Shown here one piece after another: positions 6,720-13,515 of a stretch of 17,961 nt of DNA. A program made the position numbers and the translations under genes. The stretch comes from an uncultured Clostridia bacterium (lineage in GTDB: Bacteria; Bacillota; Clostridia; UBA1381): positions 1 to 17,961 of the forward strand of contig CAJUEZ010000039.1 of NCBI GenBank assembly GCA_910585485.1, given 5' to 3'. The notes beneath the pieces were generated by a model. It worked only from the letters and a program-made list of their open reading frames with translations, was not told the DNA's origin and did no database searches. The number at the start of each line of letters is the position of its first letter. Positions within the stretch are counted from its first letter, which is position 1.

Positions 6720-7223
6720 TTAAGCGCCGCTCCACTTCTTTATTGTAACAGAAGCAGCGTCCATTGTGCCGTCTCCCACGCTTATTGCTCCCTCAGAATC
6801 TTCAAATCCTGACTTCTCTGACAATGTGATAGTTAAATCACTCGAAAGCGGTGAGTTAAGTTTAATCTTAATAGTTGCAAGTTTTCCCTTGGGTATTACA
6901 CCTTTGCCTGTAAAGTCAACTAAAGCAAGAGTGTATATATTGCCATCCAAACCATCTAACTGCAAAGCAAAACCTTTCTCCGCTGTAAAACTGATATCAT
7001 CTTCTGTCACTCCGGCAGGGACTGCAAAAGATACGGCAGCATTTGCCATACCGCCTACAGCATTTAAAGCTGTAACATCAATAGTGATTGTCTTACCGTC
7101 TTTTGAAAGCGAACCGGACAATGCCATTCCCTTCTCCCCTGCCGCACTTACGCTGACAGCGGAAAACATCGAGAACACCATAGTCAAAGCACAAATTAAT
7201 GAAATAATTCTTTTATTTTTCAT
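6720..7223 (-). CDS. Small secreted protein with one cohesin-like module
   Basis: The 167-residue protein consists of a signal peptide (residues 1-28, ending VSA-A) and one module of the same type as the two in the SLH protein downstream. The first 21 residues differ from the SLH protein only by conservative changes, so the genes are paralogues. Module landmarks are KDGKTITIDVTAL at 42-54, the hydrophobic strand AAVSFAVPAGV at about 62-72, KGKLATIKIKL near 116-126, and SGFEDSEGAISV, which matches the late cohesin strands. It has no SLH, sortase or transmembrane anchor, so it should be released or held only by partners. AAAAGGA is about 11 bases before the ATG. It lies 41 bases after the dockerin gene with no terminator between. 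Whether it binds dockerin or carbohydrate is not shown by the sequence. Confidence 0.85.
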   Translation of the reverse strand: MKNKRIISLICALTMVFSMFSAVSVSAAGEKGMALSGSLSKDGKTITIDVTALNAVGGMANAAVSFAVPAGVTEDDISFTAEKGFALQLDGLDGNIYTLALVDFTGKGVIPKGKLATIKIKLNSPLSSDLTITLSEKSGFEDSEGAISVGDGTMDAASVTIKKWSGA

Positions 7224-7264
7224 TTTAAATCATATCCTTTTCTCTTGTGTAAATTTTTATAGAT

Positions 7265-7861
7265 TTATCTATATTCTCCTACAATACCTGTACCTGTTGT
7301 TGACTTAGTATAGTACTTAACAATGCATGTAGCGTCTGAAAGATTGATTTTTTCATCTTCATTAGCATCTGCTGCTGTTAAAGCATCTGCATCTGTTAAA
7401 ACAACAGTCTTAGTATAATGCTTAACTACGCCTGTAGCGTCTGTAAGATTAATCTTTGTATCGGCATTTACATCACCAACAAGAACGCCACCGCTACCGA
7501 TTCTAAATGAACCTTCATAGATGTCGCCGCTTGTGCCGCCCATAAGTACTGTATATGTACCCTTGTCTGCTTCTTCATCAAGAACGGGAACTGTAGCTGT
7601 TGCGATTGTTCCTGCCTGGTCAATCTGAAGAATGTCATCAGCCTTAATAGCTGTCTTATCAGCGCCCGGCTTTAAGATAAGCAATGTCTTAGCCTCGTCT
7701 TCTGAAGCACATGTAATTGTTACAGTACCTACTGAAGCGCCTTCTGCAACACTATAAGAAGCTGTAAGAGTCTTATCAGCAGCCATAGCTGATGTTGCAA
7801 CTGCAGCTGTAACTGCCGCTACTGCTGCACATGATAGAAATAGTTTTGTGAATTTCTTCAT
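7265..7861 (-). CDS. Small secreted dockerin-bearing protein
   Basis: This 198-residue protein has a signal peptide (about 1-27, ending AMA-A), a beta-rich domain at about 29-122 that I do not recognise, and a C-terminal type I-like dockerin at 127-187. Both calcium loops are perfect: Asp130, Asn132, Asp134, Asn138, Asp141 and Asp165, Asn167, Asp169, Asn173, Asp176. The two F-hand repeats are nearly symmetric (KINLTDAT and KINLSDAT, then VVKHYTK and IVKYYTK). Such symmetry is associated in known dockerins with two possible binding orientations. Dockerins dock proteins onto cohesins of scaffoldins. No catalytic domain is visible, which is unusual for a dockerin carrier. AAAAGGGG lies 9 bases before the ATG. 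It is first in the operon with the cohesin-like genes. Confidence 0.92.
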   Translation of the reverse strand: MKKFTKLFLSCAAVAAVTAAVATSAMAADKTLTASYSVAEGASVGTVTITCASEDEAKTLLILKPGADKTAIKADDILQIDQAGTIATATVPVLDEEADKGTYTVLMGGTSGDIYEGSFRIGSGGVLVGDVNADTKINLTDATGVVKHYTKTVVLTDADALTAADANEDEKINLSDATCIVKYYTKSTTGTGIVGEYR

Positions 7862-7959
7862 TTTTGTTTACCCCTTTTCTAAAATAATTTTTTGTTTTTT
7901 TCTTTGTTTGAGTGCCTGTTTTCACCCGACACGCATACAAGTTACATTCATATATCTAC

Positions 7960-7988
7960 ATTATAAACCATATGCAATCAAATTTCAA
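7960..7988 (-). promoter_or_regulatory. Near-consensus promoter of the dockerin/cohesin-like operon
   Basis: On the minus strand TTGAAA (7988-7983) and TATAAT (7965-7960) are exactly 17 bases apart. This predicts a start near 7953 and a leader of about 90 bases. The leader has only a weak five-pair hairpin and matches no riboswitch I recognise. Strong expression would suit an abundant surface protein. Confidence 0.85.
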
Positions 7989-8023
7989 TTCTTTTTTAGG
8001 TTTGATGTATTTTTTGTTAATGT

Positions 8024-8052
8024 GTAATAAAATTTACATGTTTTTTTGTCTA
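8024..8052 (-). promoter_or_regulatory. Possible second, upstream promoter of the same operon
   Basis: TAGACA (8052-8047) and TATTAC (8029-8024) on the minus strand are 17 bases apart and about 64 bases upstream of the main promoter. The match is weaker and the region is AT-rich, so chance is possible. Confidence 0.35.
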
Positions 8053-8081
8053 TTTTGCACACATTCTACAATTTGGAGAAT

Positions 8082-8108
8082 AAAACAAAGCTGTCCGAAG
8101 ACAGCTTT
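8082..8108 (-). terminator. Intrinsic terminator with UUCG tetraloop
   Basis: A perfect 9-bp stem, 8087-8095 with 8100-8108, reads on the minus strand as AAAGCTGTC-TTCG-GACAGCTTT, followed by GTTTTATTC. The C(UUCG)G loop is exceptionally stable. It ends the NlpC/P60 and membrane-protein operon 5 bases after the stop at 8113. Confidence 0.9.
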
Positions 8109-8112
8109 TTCA

Positions 8113-8769
8113 TTATCTTTTCGGCACACGAAGCGATCTATAGTTTCTGCTTCCAGATTTAACATCGGTATCAGCGTTACGACGGCGAATAGTCTGCACA
8201 ATTTTTATGACATCTTTGCTGTTAAAATGCACAATTGGCATATAATAACATTCCATATCGTAAGTTTCGAGATAGAAAATATCCATGCTTGATACGGTTC
8301 TCTTCCTATAATAGTCCTTAGACTGTTCAAGCGAGCGGACATTTTTCACAAATTCCATTTCCGAAGAAATATTTCGCTTGATGAAATTTTTTGTACCTAT
8401 AAGAATAGTCTTTATTTCATCAACAGGAATTTGAGCGGTTTTAATCTTGGCGGGTATAAACTCGCTGAGAATCTTGATTTTATTATCATAGTCATACGGA
8501 AGAAAATCATTGCTCCAATTCCGCATATAAAGATTGACACTATCTAATGAAAGAGACGTCGGGAAAACAGTGTTAACCCTTATCAGCACGTATGTCACGG
8601 CGAGAATCGTCGCAATAACGCACGCGATAGCAAACAGAAAATTCCCTTTAATCATATTGAAAACTGCCATTATAAATGCCATGCATGACAGCAGCGCAAA
8701 TATCGTTATGATAATCGCGTTTGCGCGCCTATACTTTTTCATTGTATACGCTTTTATTCTCGATGCCAT
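8113..8769 (-). CDS. Two-helix membrane protein of unknown function
   Basis: I do not recognise this family. The 218-residue protein has a short basic N-terminus (MASRIKAYTMKKYRR), two hydrophobic helices at about 17-38 and 43-64 forming a hairpin, and a soluble domain of about 150 residues. The basic N-terminus predicts that both ends are cytoplasmic. The soluble part alternates short strands and ends with a strand plus a charged helix (YYMPIVHFNSKDVIKIVQTI). This recalls bacterial PH-like or YcxB-type domains that follow two helices, but that is only a resemblance. The tail is Arg/Lys-rich. AGGGGGG lies 7 bases before the ATG. It follows the wall-peptidase gene by 17 bases and shares its terminator, so a link to envelope function is plausible. 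Confidence 0.8.
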   Translation of the reverse strand: MASRIKAYTMKKYRRANAIIITIFALLSCMAFIMAVFNMIKGNFLFAIACVIATILAVTYVLIRVNTVFPTSLSLDSVNLYMRNWSNDFLPYDYDNKIKILSEFIPAKIKTAQIPVDEIKTILIGTKNFIKRNISSEMEFVKNVRSLEQSKDYYRKRTVSSMDIFYLETYDMECYYMPIVHFNSKDVIKIVQTIRRRNADTDVKSGSRNYRSLRVPKR

Positions 8770-8786
8770 ATTTATCCCCCCTGTTT

Positions 8787-11279
8787 TTAATAAACACGTC
8801 TTGCGCCCGCGTATTCACCGCGGTAATAATCAGTGTCAATAGACTGGTATTTGACAACGTCACCCGTTCTCGGCGCGTGAATCATCATATCATTCCCCGC
8901 GTATATGCCGACATGGTGTATGTATCCGTTACGCTCAAAGAAGACAAGATCTCCGGGCTGTAATTCGTCCCTATTGACAGGCGTTCCGTTTCTGAACTGA
9001 TCCTCCGCCACTCGGTTTACCGATATGTTAAGCGAATTCATTACGTATTGAACAAGTCCCGAACAGTCAAAACCATCAGGAGTGGTTCCGCCCCAAACGT
9101 ATGGAACACCGAGATACTGCTCAGCCGCCGCAACTATCGCGCCGCCTTTTGTTCCGTCATAGTACACGCTCCGCGCCGCCGTGTCAGGGTCGCCGGTGGT
9201 ATACTGCGGTTTTGTGCGGTAACGCGCAAGCTGTCTATAGCCTTTCGTCGCTTTAACCTGTTTACGGATTATCTTCTTTTTACGGACTTTTTCGCCGTCC
9301 TCTTCTATTTCAACCATTTCTTCATCGTAAAAATACAGAAGTCCAAGATCCTCGTCCTCATATACAAAATAATACTTATCGTCCTTATCAAGTATTATCT
9401 CGTCTATAACAGCTTCCGCCGTCAGTACTTCAAACGTCACGCAATCCTGCGCTTTCGCAACTTTCGTGCCGCGGCGCAGCGCTGTTATGTACAAATAGTA
9501 TTTGCCGGGGTCAACACCGTGTATTACGGACTCGTACTCGTCCTCGACTATTTTGCTTACTATAAGGTCGTTATTCTCATTATAAAGGTCTATGTAGAAA
9601 TCATGATAACTATCCGATTCCCACGTTATAGCAATGTAATCATCATCGGTGACTCCGTCATTATAAGGCGTGAGTATTTTAACACCGTTCTCATACGCTG
9701 AGCCGTAGCTTACAAGCACCTCGTCCGCGCTCAGTTCCTCGCCGTCGGGTGTTACAGAACTTACGCGAACTGTATAGTCTCTGCCCGCTTTGAACAGGTA
9801 TGACGGGAAAGTGATTTCCGTTTCGTCTGTGACTATGTATTCATTCACGGCATACTCGTCATTCTCCACGTCAAATATTTCGATGTGGTACTGCGTTGCC
9901 GCCTGCATTTCAAGGGTTATAACCATATCGTCGCCCTCATCATATTCCGTCTCTGTGGCGGGCGATGCGAGCACAGGTGTTGTCACCTCGTCAACCTCTG
10001 TAACAGAAAAGTCTGTTTCGGGTATTTCAACCGTTTCGGTTTCTTTCATCACGGCTCTTCTGCCGGCATCTGCCATTATACTCGTATGAACAGTTCCGTC
10101 AGCGTCGGTAGACGTGCTTAATCCGACAGGCATTGAGTACTGCGCCGACTGTGTTATTATCTCGTTATCCGATTCAAGAAGCTGTCGGTATACCGAGAAA
10201 ATATCGTAACCCGACTGACGCACAACTCCGTCGTCTGTCTCCATATTTCGCTCTATATCAAGCGTAGACATCCATGTGCCCGCGTTAAGCTGCTCGTCTT
10301 CCACGTATACGGGTTTCATATGTTTACTTCTGTTAGCGTTTATCATGTCAAGAAGTATCATGGATTTTGAGCGCTTTATAGATGTGCTGTCCTCAAGTCC
10401 GCGGTAGCGCGGGTTGTAAAGGATCGAATCGACATGTCCGCTTGAGTCCATGTAGAATCTGAAACATCTGTTGTCCGCGTAGTCAGCTGTGTCGGCATAA
10501 TCGTCACCCGATTTTATGCCGTTAAATTCAAATGAAGCGCTATTTGAGAATACCGCGCACACTCTGTCCGCCTCAACACCAACCATACAAAATTCGGCAT
10601 AATTTGAATTGTAAACATACCATTCAAAGCCATATTCGGTCCGGTCTATTCTGTTGGGCTGTCCGAACTGTTCAAGCACTGTGCTTATATTCGCGCCCGC
10701 GGTTATTGTTTTGTCGCCTATATTAATATTGATGTTTTCAGCGAAGTAATCGTAAATTGTGTTTACAAGTGTCTCGCATTCTTCTTTTGTCAGTTCCTTA
10801 TTAGGCTCTGAACCGAATTTTGCCGTTATTATTCCCTGTTTCATCATGAACGCGTAGGCGATTCTGTTTTCCTCGTCTATGTACGCGTTATCGTAACATT
10901 CGTTAAGAATTGCGTTAGCCTCGTCTTCATATATGGTATAGCTGTCGTTACAGCTGATAACCGTTTTGTACAGAACTGTCGCAAAATCCTGTTTGCGTAT
11001 GCTTTGCTCCTGTATAACGTCTTCTGCGTCCTCAAGGTTTACGTATCCAAGCATTACGGATTTTAAAAGGTTTACATCAAGTCCCTGTTCAGCCATTTCC
11101 GAAGGTACTTCCACCTCGCTGTCCGTTAACCGCTCGTACAGCGATACCGCTTTTTCCAATGCCTCGGATTCCGTTATGACACCGTTGGCAAATACTGTTA
11201 ATTTGATTTTGGGCATACTTGATGACAGCATTATAGCTGATAATATCGCACATAATACTGCTTTTTTCTTGATTTTCAA
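8787..11279 (-). CDS. Secreted NlpC/P60 peptidoglycan endopeptidase with CAP-associated domain
   Basis: This probable wall hydrolase of about 830 residues ends in an NlpC/P60 domain with the complete Cys742 (GFDCSGLV), His792 (HHVGIYAG) and His804 (IHAPR) triad, numbered from the GTG at 11288. The family cleaves peptide stems of peptidoglycan. Upstream modules are a signal peptide (to about 35), a helical region at 36-185 resembling degenerate SLH repeats (AYAFMMKQGII...ELTKEE), a CAP-associated N domain at about 190-265 (VLEQFGQPNRID, EWYVYN), a degenerate CAP-like helix region at about 300-410, and two fibronectin/Ig-like beta domains at about 435-530 and 535-622, then an acidic-to-basic linker. 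The GTG at 11288 lies inside the ribosome site AAAGGGTGA (11293-11285), so TTG 11279 with 5-base spacing is chosen. Confidence 0.93.
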   Translation of the reverse strand: MKIKKKAVLCAILSAIMLSSSMPKIKLTVFANGVITESEALEKAVSLYERLTDSEVEVPSEMAEQGLDVNLLKSVMLGYVNLEDAEDVIQEQSIRKQDFATVLYKTVISCNDSYTIYEDEANAILNECYDNAYIDEENRIAYAFMMKQGIITAKFGSEPNKELTKEECETLVNTIYDYFAENININIGDKTITAGANISTVLEQFGQPNRIDRTEYGFEWYVYNSNYAEFCMVGVEADRVCAVFSNSASFEFNGIKSGDDYADTADYADNRCFRFYMDSSGHVDSILYNPRYRGLEDSTSIKRSKSMILLDMINANRSKHMKPVYVEDEQLNAGTWMSTLDIERNMETDDGVVRQSGYDIFSVYRQLLESDNEIITQSAQYSMPVGLSTSTDADGTVHTSIMADAGRRAVMKETETVEIPETDFSVTEVDEVTTPVLASPATETEYDEGDDMVITLEMQAATQYHIEIFDVENDEYAVNEYIVTDETEITFPSYLFKAGRDYTVRVSSVTPDGEELSADEVLVSYGSAYENGVKILTPYNDGVTDDDYIAITWESDSYHDFYIDLYNENNDLIVSKIVEDEYESVIHGVDPGKYYLYITALRRGTKVAKAQDCVTFEVLTAEAVIDEIILDKDDKYYFVYEDEDLGLLYFYDEEMVEIEEDGEKVRKKKIIRKQVKATKGYRQLARYRTKPQYTTGDPDTAARSVYYDGTKGGAIVAAAEQYLGVPYVWGGTTPDGFDCSGLVQYVMNSLNISVNRVAEDQFRNGTPVNRDELQPGDLVFFERNGYIHHVGIYAGNDMMIHAPRTGDVVKYQSIDTDYYRGEYAGARRVY

Positions 11280-11315
11280 GCATATCACCCTTTCGTTTAT
11301 AGTAATTCATTATGT

Positions 11316-11344
11316 ATTATATCAAATATATAGCAAATTGTCTA
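11316..11344 (-). promoter_or_regulatory. Promoter of the NlpC/P60 operon
   Basis: TAGACA (11344-11339) and TATAAT (11321-11316) on the minus strand are 17 bases apart. The predicted leader is about 30 bases, ending in the AAAGGGTGA ribosome site. It diverges from the prfA promoter about 50 bases away. Confidence 0.8.
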
Positions 11345-11397
11345 TAATAAATTTGTTAATTTTTTGTGACTAAATTTCATTATATTTGAGAATATTG

Positions 11398-11426
11398 TTG
11401 ACACTATCCGTAAAATATTATAAAAT
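11398..11426 (+). promoter_or_regulatory. prfA: Promoter of prfA
   Basis: A perfect TTGACA at 11398-11403 and TAAAAT at 11421-11426 are separated by 17 bases. Transcription would start near 11433, giving a 30-base leader with AAGGAG at 11449-11454, 8 bases before the ATG. Confidence 0.82.
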
Positions 11427-11462
11427 ATCAGGAAGATGTAGTAATAATAAGGAGATTTTAAC

Positions 11463-12533
11463 ATGTTTGATAAATTGGAAGCACTGGAGGAGCGTTTTGA
11501 GTTTGTATCCGCAAAAATAAGCGACCCGGAAGTAATCGGAGACCAGGATTCGTGGCGCAAGTACTGCAAGGAACATTCCGACCTTACACCTATCATTGAC
11601 AAATACAGAGAATTAAAAGCCGCAAAGCAGACGCTCGAGGACGATAAGGAAATGCTTGAAGCACCGCAGGACAAGGAATTTGAGGAAATGATACGAATGG
11701 AAATGTCCGAGGCGGAGGAAACAATAGAAAAAGCGGGCGAGGAACTGAAAATCCTTCTTTTGCCGAAAGACCCGAATGACGACAAGAACGTAATCATGGA
11801 AATCCGCGGCGGTACAGGCGGAGACGAAGCGGCACTGTTTGCGGCGGATCTTATGCGAATGTATTCAATGTATGCCGAGTCAAAGAACTGGAAGATTGAT
11901 ATTTTAAGTTCCAACCCTACCGATATAGGCGGGTACAAGGAAGTCAGCTTTTCCATTGAGGGACAGGGCGCTTACAGCCGTCTGAAATTCGAGAGCGGAG
12001 TACACCGCGTACAGCGAGTGCCCGAAACGGAGTCAAGCGGACGTATTCACACCTCCGCCGTTACTGTGGCAGTGCTTCCAGAAGTTGAGGAAGTCGAGGT
12101 TGAAATTAACCAGAACGACCTCCGTATTGACGTGTTTCGCGCGGGCGGACCGGGTGGTCAGTGCGTAAATACCACCGATTCAGCCGTGCGTATTACGCAT
12201 ATTCCGACAGGCGTTGTCGTTTCGTGTCAGGACGAAAAGTCTCAGCATAAGAACAAGGATAAGGCTATGAAAATCCTGCGTTCGAGAATTTACGAAATCA
12301 TGGAAGAACAGCGTCACAAGGAAATTGCGGATGAAAGAAAATCACAGGTCGGAAGCGGTGACAGAAGCGAGAGAATAAGAACTTATAACTTCCCGCAAAG
12401 CCGCGTTACAGACCACAGAATAAATCTTACGCTATACAAGCTTGAACAGATTCTAAACGGCTCGCTCGACGAGATTGTGGACGCGCTTGTCACCGCGGAT
12501 CAAGCCGCCAAGCTTGCCGGTGCGGAAGAATAA
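11463..12533 (+). CDS. prfA: Peptide chain release factor 1
   Basis: RF1 reads UAA and UAG in the ribosomal A site and triggers hydrolysis of peptidyl-tRNA. The 356-residue protein shows the family order: helical N-terminal domain 1-105, RGGTGGDEAALFAADLMRMY at 115-134, the stop-codon tripeptide Pro187-Glu188-Thr189 (PxT, marking RF1 rather than RF2), and the catalytic GGQ at 231-233 with VNTTDSAVRITH after it. The loop reads AGGPGGQC rather than the common SGAGGQH, so the residues next to the GGQ differ while the GGQ itself is intact. The Gln is the normal target of PrmC methylation, but no prmC lies here. It has its own promoter and is followed after 38 bases, with no terminator, by the dehydrogenase gene. 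Confidence 0.98.
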   Translation: MFDKLEALEERFEFVSAKISDPEVIGDQDSWRKYCKEHSDLTPIIDKYRELKAAKQTLEDDKEMLEAPQDKEFEEMIRMEMSEAEETIEKAGEELKILLLPKDPNDDKNVIMEIRGGTGGDEAALFAADLMRMYSMYAESKNWKIDILSSNPTDIGGYKEVSFSIEGQGAYSRLKFESGVHRVQRVPETESSGRIHTSAVTVAVLPEVEEVEVEINQNDLRIDVFRAGGPGGQCVNTTDSAVRITHIPTGVVVSCQDEKSQHKNKDKAMKILRSRIYEIMEEQRHKEIADERKSQVGSGDRSERIRTYNFPQSRVTDHRINLTLYKLEQILNGSLDEIVDALVTADQAAKLAGAEE

Positions 12534-12571
12534 ATAATATTACAATAAAAAGAATTAAGGTGGATAAATAA

Positions 12572-13417
12572 ATGGATAAGTTCAGCAATTTAAACGGCAA
12601 AACAGTTGTTATAACAGGCGGAAGCGGAGTATTGTGTTCCGAATTTGCTTACGCTTACGCAAATCAGGGCATGAATGTGGCAGTGCTCGGACGCACACTC
12701 TCAAAACTTGAAGCTGTCAGCGCGAAAATAAACGAACTCGGCGGCAAAGGGCTTGCCGTTCAGTGCGACGTGGTTAACAAGGACAGTATTATAAACGCAA
12801 AAAAGGCTGTAAACGCTGCCTTTGGCAAGGTTGATATACTTGTAAACGGCGCGGGCGGAAATCATCCGCGCGGCAACACAACAAAAGAATTTTTTGAAGA
12901 CGGAGATCTTGAAAATCCCGATATTATTTCTTTCTTCGACCTTGAAAAAGAGAATTTCAACTATGTTTTTGACTTGAATATAGTCGGCACTCTTCTTCCG
13001 ACACAGGTATTTATGCCGGATATGTTGGGCAGAAAAGGAACTACCGTTATAAACGTAGCGTCTATGGGTTCATATCATCCGCTCACGAAAGTCAGCGCAT
13101 ACTGCGCCGCTAAAGCGGCAATCGCAAACTTTACGGAATGGCTTGCTGTCCATTTCGCCAAAAGCGGAATACGAGTAAATGCCATCGCTCCCGGTTGGTT
13201 TCAGACCGAGCAAAACCGAACGCTTTTGCTTAACGAGGACGGTTCTCTCACAGAGCGTTCAAAAAAGGTAATCGCCCATACTCCTATGGATCGCTTCGGT
13301 GTTCCCGAAGACCTTGTAGGAACTATGCTATTCCTGGCAGACGACTCACTTTCCGGATTTGTCACAGGCACAATGATTCCCGTGGATGGCGGTTTCCAGG
13401 CATATTTTGGAGTATAG
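12572..13417 (+). CDS. SDR-family oxidoreductase, UxuB/fructuronate-reductase-like
   Basis: This 281-residue classical short-chain dehydrogenase closely matches my memory of the Bacillus YjmF/UxuB type, which reduces D-fructuronate to D-mannonate with NAD(P)H in hexuronate catabolism. Supporting marks are TGGSGVLC at 15-22 in the nucleotide-binding turn, NGAGGNHPR at 92-100, the catalytic Ser164, Tyr177 and Lys181 (SAYCAAKA), AIAPGWFQTEQN for the loop after the sixth strand, and DGGFQAYFGV at the C-terminus. The turn ends in Cys where relatives have Gly. AAGGTGG lies 8 bases before the ATG. Its partner here is prfA, not other uronate genes, so the substrate is inferred by similarity alone; a different sugar-acid or sugar-alcohol dehydrogenase remains possible. 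Confidence 0.88.
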   Translation: MDKFSNLNGKTVVITGGSGVLCSEFAYAYANQGMNVAVLGRTLSKLEAVSAKINELGGKGLAVQCDVVNKDSIINAKKAVNAAFGKVDILVNGAGGNHPRGNTTKEFFEDGDLENPDIISFFDLEKENFNYVFDLNIVGTLLPTQVFMPDMLGRKGTTVINVASMGSYHPLTKVSAYCAAKAAIANFTEWLAVHFAKSGIRVNAIAPGWFQTEQNRTLLLNEDGSLTERSKKVIAHTPMDRFGVPEDLVGTMLFLADDSLSGFVTGTMIPVDGGFQAYFGV

Positions 13418-13460
13418 TATCGGCAAAGAGGCTATCAGTAACGGACCGTGATAATAGCAG

Positions 13461-13499
13461 AAAGGGAAGTATGTATTGTAATTGCATACTTCCCTTTTT
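13461..13499 (+). terminator. Intrinsic terminator after the SDR gene
   Basis: A perfect 13-bp stem (13461-13473 with 13485-13497) and an 11-base loop give a T5 run (13495-13499) on the plus strand. The minus-strand reading ends in CCCTTTCTGC, a weaker U-tract, but it may also stop transcription from pheT, whose stop is at 13516. Confidence 0.88.
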
Positions 13500-13515
13500 A
13501 ACTGACCGAATATTA

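Noticed and set aside
6766..7308. Plus-strand open frame of 180 codons over the small cohesin-like gene
   Set aside because: It is antisense to a gene with a signal peptide and a module shared with its neighbour; Pro/Ser-rich shadow composition.
7862..7952. Riboswitch in the dockerin-operon leader
   Set aside because: Only a five-pair GTGTC/GGCAC hairpin is visible, with no conserved motif of a known riboswitch class.
9048..9701. Plus-strand open frame of 217 codons opposite the NlpC/P60 gene
   Set aside because: Antisense shadow of a gene with clear domains; no ribosome site, and its basic/aromatic composition is typical of a reversed frame. The same applies to 9790-10089 and 9885-10121.
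11342..11956. Minus-strand open frame of 204 codons over the start of prfA
   Set aside because: Ser/Ile-rich antisense shadow of an undoubted release-factor gene; it also covers the prfA promoter.
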